The translations under genes were made by a program, and so were the position numbers. The notes beneath the pieces are model-generated. The model was not told where the DNA came from. It ran no database searches and saw only the letters and a list, made by a program, of their open reading frames with translations. Positions 6,930 to 12,909 of a DNA stretch of 15,065 nt are shown here, piece by piece. Source of the DNA: an uncultured Clostridia bacterium (GTDB lineage Bacteria > Bacillota_A > Clostridia > Christensenellales > Aristaeellaceae); assembly GCA_946408865.1 (NCBI GenBank), contig CAMJTZ010000032.1, positions 1-15,065 of the forward strand, in the 5' to 3' direction. How positions within the stretch are numbered: position 1 is the first letter of the stretch; every line of letters begins with the position of its first letter.

Positions 6930-9572
6930 TCACGGAACCTCCCAGTTGCTCTCATCAAACAGGTATTTATTCTTCAGCACAAGCCGGACAGGATCCGAGA
7001 ACCGGTTTCCGTGATTCTCCGCGATGCGCCAGTCTGTCAGCATGACGTACTGCTCATCCTCGCTGTATTTCGCGTCTTCGCTGACCGGATTCCCGGTAAA
7101 GGGGTTCACCGGGTTTTCAATCAGGCCCCGCATGGCCTCCGACGGCATATCCGCAATGGTCATGAAAGAATTGTCGACCGTGAATTCATTGCCGCTGCCG
7201 AAATCCTTGATCATCATCAGGGCGTTGTACGCCATGACGCCGTCATAGGGATCAAGGGCGTTTGCCCCTTCGCCGCTGCCGGTCAGAATATGGTTCAGCC
7301 CCATCTCATATCCGTGGTCGCTGACCACCAGGATGCGGGTGTTCTCCCACAAACCGTTTTCCCGGAGAAAACGGAACCACTGCGCCAGCTGCATCAGGGC
7401 CGCCGTATCACTCTGGTAATGCTCCATCTGCTCGGCAGTTTTCAGTTCCAGAGGTCTGCCGGAGACGGCAGTCCGGACTTTGTGCGCGGCTTCATACTCC
7501 GTGTTGTCCACGATCTTCTGCGGAACGAAAGCCGGCTCCTGGAGCATGGTGACATCATGCGTGGTCGTGTTGCTCAGAATCATGAAAGTGTTTTGCGCAG
7601 ACCCGTCTGTTTTTGTCATCGCGGGCAGATGCTGCAGGGCGGTGTACGCCTTCATGAATTCATCCGCAATTCCTGTGCTGCGGAACTCAGACTCCTCCGT
7701 GAAGATGATGCTGCTTTCCTCAGATGTATTGAGGGCTTCCGCCTCATTGTACCTCCCCTCGTTGTAAAGAACGGTCTGCAGCAGTACGGGCGCCGACCGG
7801 AAAACGCTGTAACAGAACAGGTTGCGGCTGATGATCCGGTCCTTTTTCCGGAAAATTTCACTGTTGTCAACGAACGCGCCATGGGTAATATAACGGCGGA
7901 TGGAAGGATAATCGTCAAAAATGCTCAGATCCGGGATCCACAGGTATCCCGCGTAGGGCGGATCACAAACGGTGACGTCATATCCGTTTTCCATAAACAG
8001 CACAGGCAGGACTTTCAGGGCTTCATTCTGCTTCTCCGGGAGGCCGGTATCACGCTTGTCCAGCTCAAAAGGTCGGTATTCATAGCCGGCGAAGAGGGAA
8101 GGCGTTGCGACGTTTGTGTTCCGCCCGAAGGAAAGGGTGTTCGGATAATAGGTGAAACCGCGGAACTGTTCCGCGACAGCCGGGTTTTCCTCAAAAATAT
8201 ACGGTACAAAGCCGCTGATGCACCGGTCGAGCATGATTACAACCACATTTCTTCCGGTGCGGGAGAGGGTAAAGGACGGCTTTTCCCGCTCCTTTGCCGT
8301 CAGGACTTCCAGCTCCGCGAAAGATGAGTTGATTTTGCGGATGTTGCCGGCGGACATGACAGCAAGGCCGATGCAGCCCGCGATACAGACCGCCTTCAGG
8401 ATTTCCGGTTTTTTCTTCCAGATCAAGACGACAATACAGGCAGCCAGCAGGATGATTCCCAGATTCAGCAGCGTATCCGAAAGAAGAACGGAAGGGGGAT
8501 TGTCATATTTCAGCAGGGCGGACAGATTGCCGTATTCCGTGCCGAAAAACATATAGTTGACAACCGACACCACGGAGAGGATCACAGCGGCCAGCGTGAA
8601 GCGCTTTCTGCCCTTTCCGGAGGACAGGCGGAAGAAAATCACGCACCAGATCAGGAATGTTCCGGCGGCCAGCAGGGCGGAAGGAAGCAGGTAACGCAGC
8701 GGGGACCGGAAATCATCGAGCTCCACAAACTCCGCGGGAGAAGCGCTCACAATCGCGGAGGGGATCAGAATTCCCAGAAGGATGGTCAGAAAGACACAGC
8801 AGGCGGGGAAGATGAATCTATACGGCCTGTCCGCTGCCGCAGAACGGTCGGTGGCAGGTTTGCCGGGGAGAGCCTTTTCTGCGGCCGGATGATCCGCCGG
8901 CGCGGTTTTCTTCAGGATGATGTTTTTGATCAGGGAGAACAGGTTGTTGAGCGTCCAGTAAAAAACAAGACCGGACGGTGAACCGTACAGCAGCACCAGG
9001 AAAATCAGGGCCATTCCGTAGAGCTGGATTTTGCTCCGCAACGGCATTTCCCGGGTGTAGATTGCGCCGGAAACGATATTGATGACGGTCATCAGAATGG
9101 GGAGAAGGTGAATTTTCATGCCGAAAAGGGAGATCAGCTGATCCGGTTTCCCGAGATCGGCGACCGGCCCGAACGCGGCGCCATGGAGCAGGCTCAGACC
9201 GGACAGATAGCGGTAGGCTGCGATAAAAAACGGAATTTCCAGCAACAGGGAGAGGGATCCTTTCAGCACGTACCAGGGCTTATAGTTGTTCTGCCGGTAA
9301 TAAGTCTGCAGAATCATGAAGCGCTCGTCGCCCCGGAATGCACGCCGGATCTTTTCGATTCCGGGTTTCAGGAGCTGCGCCTGTATACGCTCCTCTTCCT
9401 GCAGCGCATCCGCCCGGCGGTACAGGGGAAGCATCAGCAGATTCATGACCAGGCTCAGCAGGATAATGGACAGTCCGGGATTTCCGGTGATCCGGTAACC
9501 GACGGTATAAACGGTATCGAACAGCAGTTCGAGCGGACCGAGAATCAACCTGTGCAGAACATCCAGAATCAT
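6930..9572 (-). CDS. Fusion of YidC/Oxa1-like insertase with LtaS-like sulfatase/phosphoglycerol transferase
   Basis: This 880-residue protein joins two membrane modules. Residues 1-222 match the YidC/Oxa1/Alb3 insertase core of Gram-positive bacteria: LLFDTVYTVG, then LSLVMNLLMLPL, a cytoplasmic helical hairpin, and FYWTLNNLFSLIKN at the last helix. A charged Ala/Pro-rich linker (223-250) follows. Then come five predicted membrane helices (about 252-275, 294-314, 325-344, 366-385, 391-408), the same number as in LtaS. The outside domain (441-860) has the alkaline-phosphatase/sulfatase fold motifs: VVIMLDR with metal ligand D449, NTNVATPSLF with a likely threonine nucleophile (T485 or T490), and VVSDHGYE with D752 and H753. 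LtaS enzymes move glycerol phosphate from phosphatidylglycerol to a polymer. The conserved insertase arginine is N44 here. AGAGG lies seven bases before the ATG. The gene is first in the operon. A transferase role is inferred from the fold and its neighbour. Confidence 0.85.
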   Translation of the reverse strand: MILDVLHRLILGPLELLFDTVYTVGYRITGNPGLSIILLSLVMNLLMLPLYRRADALQEEERIQAQLLKPGIEKIRRAFRGDERFMILQTYYRQNNYKPWYVLKGSLSLLLEIPFFIAAYRYLSGLSLLHGAAFGPVADLGKPDQLISLFGMKIHLLPILMTVINIVSGAIYTREMPLRSKIQLYGMALIFLVLLYGSPSGLVFYWTLNNLFSLIKNIILKKTAPADHPAAEKALPGKPATDRSAAADRPYRFIFPACCVFLTILLGILIPSAIVSASPAEFVELDDFRSPLRYLLPSALLAAGTFLIWCVIFFRLSSGKGRKRFTLAAVILSVVSVVNYMFFGTEYGNLSALLKYDNPPSVLLSDTLLNLGIILLAACIVVLIWKKKPEILKAVCIAGCIGLAVMSAGNIRKINSSFAELEVLTAKEREKPSFTLSRTGRNVVVIMLDRCISGFVPYIFEENPAVAEQFRGFTYYPNTLSFGRNTNVATPSLFAGYEYRPFELDKRDTGLPEKQNEALKVLPVLFMENGYDVTVCDPPYAGYLWIPDLSIFDDYPSIRRYITHGAFVDNSEIFRKKDRIISRNLFCYSVFRSAPVLLQTVLYNEGRYNEAEALNTSEESSIIFTEESEFRSTGIADEFMKAYTALQHLPAMTKTDGSAQNTFMILSNTTTHDVTMLQEPAFVPQKIVDNTEYEAAHKVRTAVSGRPLELKTAEQMEHYQSDTAALMQLAQWFRFLRENGLWENTRILVVSDHGYEMGLNHILTGSGEGANALDPYDGVMAYNALMMIKDFGSGNEFTVDNSFMTIADMPSEAMRGLIENPVNPFTGNPVSEDAKYSEDEQYVMLTDWRIAENHGNRFSDPVRLVLKNKYLFDESNWEVP

Positions 9573-9607
9573 GCCGTAACCTCTGATCTCGTGAAAATAC
9601 AGGAAGA

Positions 9608-9636
9608 ATTGTATGCCATTGCGCGGAGATAGTCAA
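9608..9636 (-). promoter_or_regulatory. Promoter of the YidC-sulfatase operon
   Basis: On the minus strand TTGACT (9631-9636) is followed after 17 bases by TACAAT (9608-9613). The start point would fall near 9601, giving a short leader of about 28 bases before the ATG at 9572. It is back to back with the plus-strand promoter at 9655-9683. Confidence 0.78.
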
Positions 9637-9654
9637 ACAAAAGCGATTTCTGTT

Positions 9655-9683
9655 TTGACAATTTACCCGAATCTCTGTATCAT
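9655..9683 (+). promoter_or_regulatory. Promoter of the zinc-ribbon / GIY-YIG unit
   Basis: A perfect TTGACA (9655-9660), a 17-base spacer and TATCAT (9678-9683) lie 51 bases before the start codon at 9735. The -35 box is only 18 bases from the -35 box of the divergent promoter. The intervening DNA is AT-rich and nearly palindromic. Confidence 0.78.
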
Positions 9684-9734
9684 CAGCAGGAGAGGAAAAG
9701 CATATGTTTCATTAATATCCGGAGGAAAGACAGC

Positions 9735-10379
9735 ATGAATTGCATCGGATGCGGAAAAGAAATCCCGGGCGAAGGAATGACCTTCTGTCCCTACTGCGGA
9801 ACCAGAATCGCGGCTGCGGAAGAAAGAAAAGTATCCGGAGAGGCGGCGGAGTGGATCGCAAAAGCGATGAAGAAGACAAGCCTTCCGGACCGCAGGATCA
9901 TCCTTGAGAAAGCGAAGGAAGCCTGTCCGGAAGATCCTGCCATCGACTGGGAACTGCTGTTTATCGGCACACCGGACCCGAAACCGAAACGCGGCATGAT
10001 TGATTTTTCCATTATCAAAAGCTGGGTGCTGCAGATGTACCGGAATCCGGGCGATTTTTCCGAGGATAAGAAGGACGCGATGCGCCGGGAACTGTTTGAC
10101 AGTCCGCAGCTGCTGACGGTGCTGGAAATGTATGAGGATCCGGCCCGGAAACACCGGGAATACCTGGAACGCCTGTGCCGGGAATATGTGGACATTTTCC
10201 TGAAGGAGGACAACCGGCTGACGGGAACCTTCTTCGGCCTCCGGCTCGGACGGAACCTGAACAGGCTGATCGGCGAAACCATGGAAACGATGGCGGAACG
10301 GGTCGGAACGGATGAGAAACTGACAGCGGAACAGAAGCAGATGCTTCAGGAAGCCATGCGAAAGGCGCTGAACGGCTGA
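9735..10379 (+). CDS. Zinc-ribbon protein of unknown function
   Basis: I do not recognise a family for this 214-residue soluble protein. Its first 22 residues form a clear short zinc ribbon: C3-x2-C6 and C18-x2-C21 (CIGCGKEI, FCPYCGTRI). The rest is charged and mostly helical, without a signal peptide or membrane segment. It includes an aromatic patch around 88-106 and a C-terminal helix rich in Glu and Lys. N-terminal ribbons of this type often occur on regulatory or scaffold proteins, but no catalytic motif is visible. The start is supported by GGAGG at 9721-9725, nine bases upstream. The gene has its own promoter and is followed after one base by the GIY-YIG gene, so the two are probably translated together. 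Confidence 0.72.
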   Translation: MNCIGCGKEIPGEGMTFCPYCGTRIAAAEERKVSGEAAEWIAKAMKKTSLPDRRIILEKAKEACPEDPAIDWELLFIGTPDPKPKRGMIDFSIIKSWVLQMYRNPGDFSEDKKDAMRRELFDSPQLLTVLEMYEDPARKHREYLERLCREYVDIFLKEDNRLTGTFFGLRLGRNLNRLIGETMETMAERVGTDEKLTAEQKQMLQEAMRKALNG

Positions 10380-10380
10380 A

Positions 10381-10701
10381 ATGGCAAAACAGGCAGAAGG
10401 CAGAACTCCGGACACAAAAGAAACGCCGGAGGAAACACCGGCGCGGCAGGAAAAGAATTATGTTTACATCGTCCGCTGCGCGGACGGTACGCTGTACTGC
10501 GGCTGGACAACGGATCCGGAAGCCAGGCTGGCGGTTCACAACAGCGGGAAAGGCGCGAAATACACGCGATCGAGGCTGCCGGTGGAGCTGGTCTGGCAGG
10601 AAGCATGTGAAGACCGGCATGAAGCGCTCAGCCGGGAATGGCACATCAAGCATATGCGCCGGGAACAGAAGCTGGCGCTGATTGCCGGAAAAAAGGAATA
10701 G
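10381..10701 (+). CDS. GIY-YIG nuclease superfamily protein (YhbQ/UPF0213-like)
   Basis: This 106-residue protein is a minimal single-domain GIY-YIG protein, the fold found in UvrC and homing endonucleases. The motif pair is YVYIV (27-31) and LYCG (38-41), ten residues apart. The expected helix arginine (R49 in PEARLAVHN), the GKGAKYTR segment (57-63) and the catalytic-type glutamate (E86 in SREWHIKHM) are also present. Bacterial stand-alone members are thought to act in DNA repair or processing, but most lack proven activity. The first 25 residues are a low-complexity charged extension ahead of the domain. The ATG follows the previous stop by one base (TGAAATG) with no strong ribosome site, suggesting coupling to the zinc-ribbon gene. 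The stop lies 10 bases from that of the convergent rmuC gene, with no terminator between them. Confidence 0.87.
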   Translation: MAKQAEGRTPDTKETPEETPARQEKNYVYIVRCADGTLYCGWTTDPEARLAVHNSGKGAKYTRSRLPVELVWQEACEDRHEALSREWHIKHMRREQKLALIAGKKE

Positions 10702-10711
10702 GCTGCCTGTT

Positions 10712-11911
10712 TTATTTGTCGGATTCCGGAAGGCTTTCAAGACCGGAGAGCTTCCGGCGAATGGTACGGGTGCGGGAAACAGCGGAATCAATGGACTCGC
10801 CGGCCTGCTCCAGACGGTGGCGGGTGGCTTCCAGCGTTTCCGCGAAACGGGCGAAATCGGTTTTGATTTCTCCCAGCAACTGCCAGACTTCATTGCTGCG
10901 TTTCTCGATGGCCATGGTGCGGAAGCCCAGCTGCAGAGCGTTCAGCATCGCGGAGAAGGTGCCGGGACCGGCCAGGACGACCCGCTCCTCCCGCTGGAGG
11001 GTTTCCACCAGACCGGGAGACTGGATGGCTTCGGCATAGAGACCTTCGACCGGCAGAAACATCACGGCAAAATCCGCGGTATGCGGCGGGGCGATGTATT
11101 TGGAAGCAATCTTCTTCGCTTCCGCGCGAAGACGCTGCGTCAGCGCCTTCCTGGCTGCTTCCGTTCCGGCGGCGTCGCCGGCCTGGGACGCTTCCGAGAG
11201 GCGGATATAATCCTCCTGCGGAAACTTGCTGTCGACCGCGAGGAGGACCGTGCCGCCGGTACGGTCCGGCAGACGGATGGCAAATTCCACCCGCTCTGAA
11301 GAATCCGGCACGACAGCGATATTTTCCTCATACTGACCGGGAGCCAGCGTCTGGCGGATCAGGTTGCCCAGCTGCATTTCTCCCCAGATTCCACGGGTCT
11401 TCACATTGGTGAGGACCTTTTTCAGATCCCCGACTCCGGCGGCAAGAGAGTGCATCTCTCCCAAGCCCTTATAGACGGATTCCAGCCTCTCGCTGACCTG
11501 AGCGAAGCTGGAATCCAGCTTTTTATCCAGGCTTTCAGACAGGCGCTGGTCCACGGCTTTCCGCATTTCAGCCAGCTGACGCTCATTCTCCAGACGGAGG
11601 GCGTTGATCTTCTCCTCCTGGTTGCGGGTGGAGAGCAATACCTGCCGCTGCATGCTTTCCAGCAGGGTGGATTGATTCTGACCCACCTGAGACATGGTGG
11701 TGAGCAGATTCTGATTCGCGGACTGCAGGGAAGCAATGGATTCATCCCGCTGGGCATCGAGTTCATCGAGCAGCTGACTGCCGAGAACGGAAAGGTCGTG
11801 TTCCTGCCGGAGGCGGTCTTTCTCCTGGCGGTGCGTCAGGGAAGCCTGCCGGATCAGCAGGACGACCAGGAGCACCAGGCAGGCAAGGAGAAGGTAGAAC
11901 TCTGTGGTCAT
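10712..11911 (-). CDS. rmuC: DNA recombination protein RmuC family
   Basis: This 399-residue protein fits the RmuC family, linked in E. coli to limiting inversions at short inverted repeats and predicted to contain a nuclease-like core. A single N-terminal membrane helix (about 5-20) is followed by a long coiled coil (about 25-165) with many Gln, Glu and Leu. The conserved core (about 155-365) includes LTNVKTRGIWGEMQLGNLI, VDSKFPQEDY and FLPVEGLYAEA, where the VDSKFP stretch corresponds to the nuclease-like signature. The length is slightly below that of E. coli RmuC. The start is two bases after the recR stop (TAAGCATG), with GGAGGGAAGAAGGG upstream, inside the recR end. It is the last gene of the maintenance operon and meets the GIY-YIG gene tail to tail. 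Confidence 0.92.
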   Translation of the reverse strand: MTTEFYLLLACLVLLVVLLIRQASLTHRQEKDRLRQEHDLSVLGSQLLDELDAQRDESIASLQSANQNLLTTMSQVGQNQSTLLESMQRQVLLSTRNQEEKINALRLENERQLAEMRKAVDQRLSESLDKKLDSSFAQVSERLESVYKGLGEMHSLAAGVGDLKKVLTNVKTRGIWGEMQLGNLIRQTLAPGQYEENIAVVPDSSERVEFAIRLPDRTGGTVLLAVDSKFPQEDYIRLSEASQAGDAAGTEAARKALTQRLRAEAKKIASKYIAPPHTADFAVMFLPVEGLYAEAIQSPGLVETLQREERVVLAGPGTFSAMLNALQLGFRTMAIEKRSNEVWQLLGEIKTDFARFAETLEATRHRLEQAGESIDSAVSRTRTIRRKLSGLESLPESDK

Positions 11912-11913
11912 GC

Positions 11914-12516
11914 TTACGGCATTTCCCTTCTTCCCTCCAGCGCTTTGAGGAGGGTGACTTCATCGGTATATTCCAGATCTCCGCCGACGGGAACACCGTG
12001 GGCGATACGGGTGCAGCGGATCTTCATCGGATGCAGGAGACGGGCGATGTAGGACGCTGTGGCTTCTCCTTCCACATCCGGATTGGTTGCCAGAATCACC
12101 TCGGAGACTTTTTCCGAACTGAGGCGGGACATCAGCTCACGGATATGGATATCCTCCGGGCCGATGCCCTCCATGGGCGAAAGCGTACCGTGCAGAACAT
12201 GATACAGGCCGCCGTATTCATGGGTACGCTCCAGCGCGGCGACATCCCGCGGATCCCGGACCACGCAGATCTGACCGTTGTGACGTTCCGGATCAGCGCA
12301 GACGGAACACAGGTCGCCGGCAGCATAATTGCCGCAGACGCTGCAGAAGCGGATGGCTTTGCGGCCTTCCCACAGGGCAACGGAGAGGCTGCGAACCTCC
12401 TCCAGAGGCATGGAAGCGATGAAATACGCAAAGCGCATGGCCGTTTTCTGCCCGACGCCGGGGAGCCGGTGAAGCTCCGCGGCCATCGTCTCGATCGGTT
12501 CAATCTGACTGCTCAT
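11914..12516 (-). CDS. recR: Recombination mediator protein RecR
   Basis: This 200-residue cytosolic protein is a full-length RecR. It works with RecO (and RecF) to load RecA on gapped single-stranded DNA. The N-terminal helix-hairpin-helix is visible as LHRLPGVGQKTAMRFA (15-30). The zinc site has C58, C61, C70 and C73 (FCSVCGN, LCSVC). The Toprim domain (about 82-175) holds the conserved stretches RDPRDVAALE, GGLYHVLHG, LSPMEGIGP and ATNPDVEGEATA. The C-terminal RIAHGVPVGGDLEYTD is typical of the family. The start follows the ybaB stop by one base (TGAGATG), so translation is coupled, as in the widespread ybaB-recR pair. Confidence 0.96.
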   Translation of the reverse strand: MSSQIEPIETMAAELHRLPGVGQKTAMRFAYFIASMPLEEVRSLSVALWEGRKAIRFCSVCGNYAAGDLCSVCADPERHNGQICVVRDPRDVAALERTHEYGGLYHVLHGTLSPMEGIGPEDIHIRELMSRLSSEKVSEVILATNPDVEGEATASYIARLLHPMKIRCTRIAHGVPVGGDLEYTDEVTLLKALEGRREMP

Positions 12517-12517
12517 C

Positions 12518-12856
12518 TCAGAACAGACCGCCCATTCCGGGCGCCATGCGGCTCATGGCTGCTTCACGGGCATCCTCGCCCTTGCGGAGCGCTTCGTTCA
12601 CCGCGGCCATGATCAGATCCTGGAGCATTTCGATATCGTCCGGATCAACGACCTGGGGATCGATGGTGATGGCGGTCAGTTCGCGCTTGCCGGTGACCTT
12701 TACAGAGACCATGCCGCCGCCGGAGGAAGCTTCATACTCCGCAGCATCCAGCTGTTCCTGGGCTTCCTGCATCTGCTGCTGCATCTTCTGTGCCTGGCGC
12801 ATGAGCTGCTGCATGTTGGCTCCTCCGCCGAAGCCGCCAAAATTCTGTCTTGCCAT
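12518..12856 (-). CDS. ybaB: Nucleoid-associated protein YbaB/EbfC family
   Basis: This 112-residue protein belongs to the YbaB/EbfC family of small dimeric DNA-binding proteins that coat or bend the nucleoid. The Gly-rich N-terminus (FGGFGGGANMQQLM) leads into a Met/Gln-rich helix (15-42). The conserved core follows, with GGGMVSVKVTGKRELTAI and IDPQVVDPDD, then a second helix and a Gly-rich tail ending GMGGLF. It has a good ribosome site, AAAGGAG, nine bases before the start at 12856. It sits directly upstream of recR, its usual partner. The common third member dnaX is not next to it; the gene upstream is a topoisomerase subunit. No clear promoter is seen in the 53 bases between them. Confidence 0.95.
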   Translation of the reverse strand: MARQNFGGFGGGANMQQLMRQAQKMQQQMQEAQEQLDAAEYEASSGGGMVSVKVTGKRELTAITIDPQVVDPDDIEMLQDLIMAAVNEALRKGEDAREAAMSRMAPGMGGLF

Positions 12857-12879
12857 AGTGATTATCTCCTTTCTATAAG

Positions 12880-12896
12880 AGGGGAGGAATTCCCCT
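12880..12896 (-). other. Weak hairpin between topoisomerase and ybaB genes
   Basis: AGGGG (minus strand, 12896-12892) can pair with CCCCT (12884-12880) around a 7-base loop. The following CTCTTATAG is a poor U-tract, so full termination is unlikely. It may only partly reduce read-through from the topoisomerase gene into ybaB-recR-rmuC. Confidence 0.3.
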
Positions 12897-12909
12897 GATC
12901 AGACGTATA

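Noticed and set aside
7011..8327. Long plus-strand open frame opposite the YidC-sulfatase gene
   Set aside because: It lies wholly antisense to a gene with clear sulfatase motifs, has no family motifs and no ribosome site. GC-rich coding DNA produces such frames by codon bias.
10726..10757. Inverted repeat CCGGAAG / CTTCCGG as a terminator for the GIY-YIG gene
   Set aside because: It lies inside the rmuC coding end, has an 18-base loop and no T-tract follows on either side.
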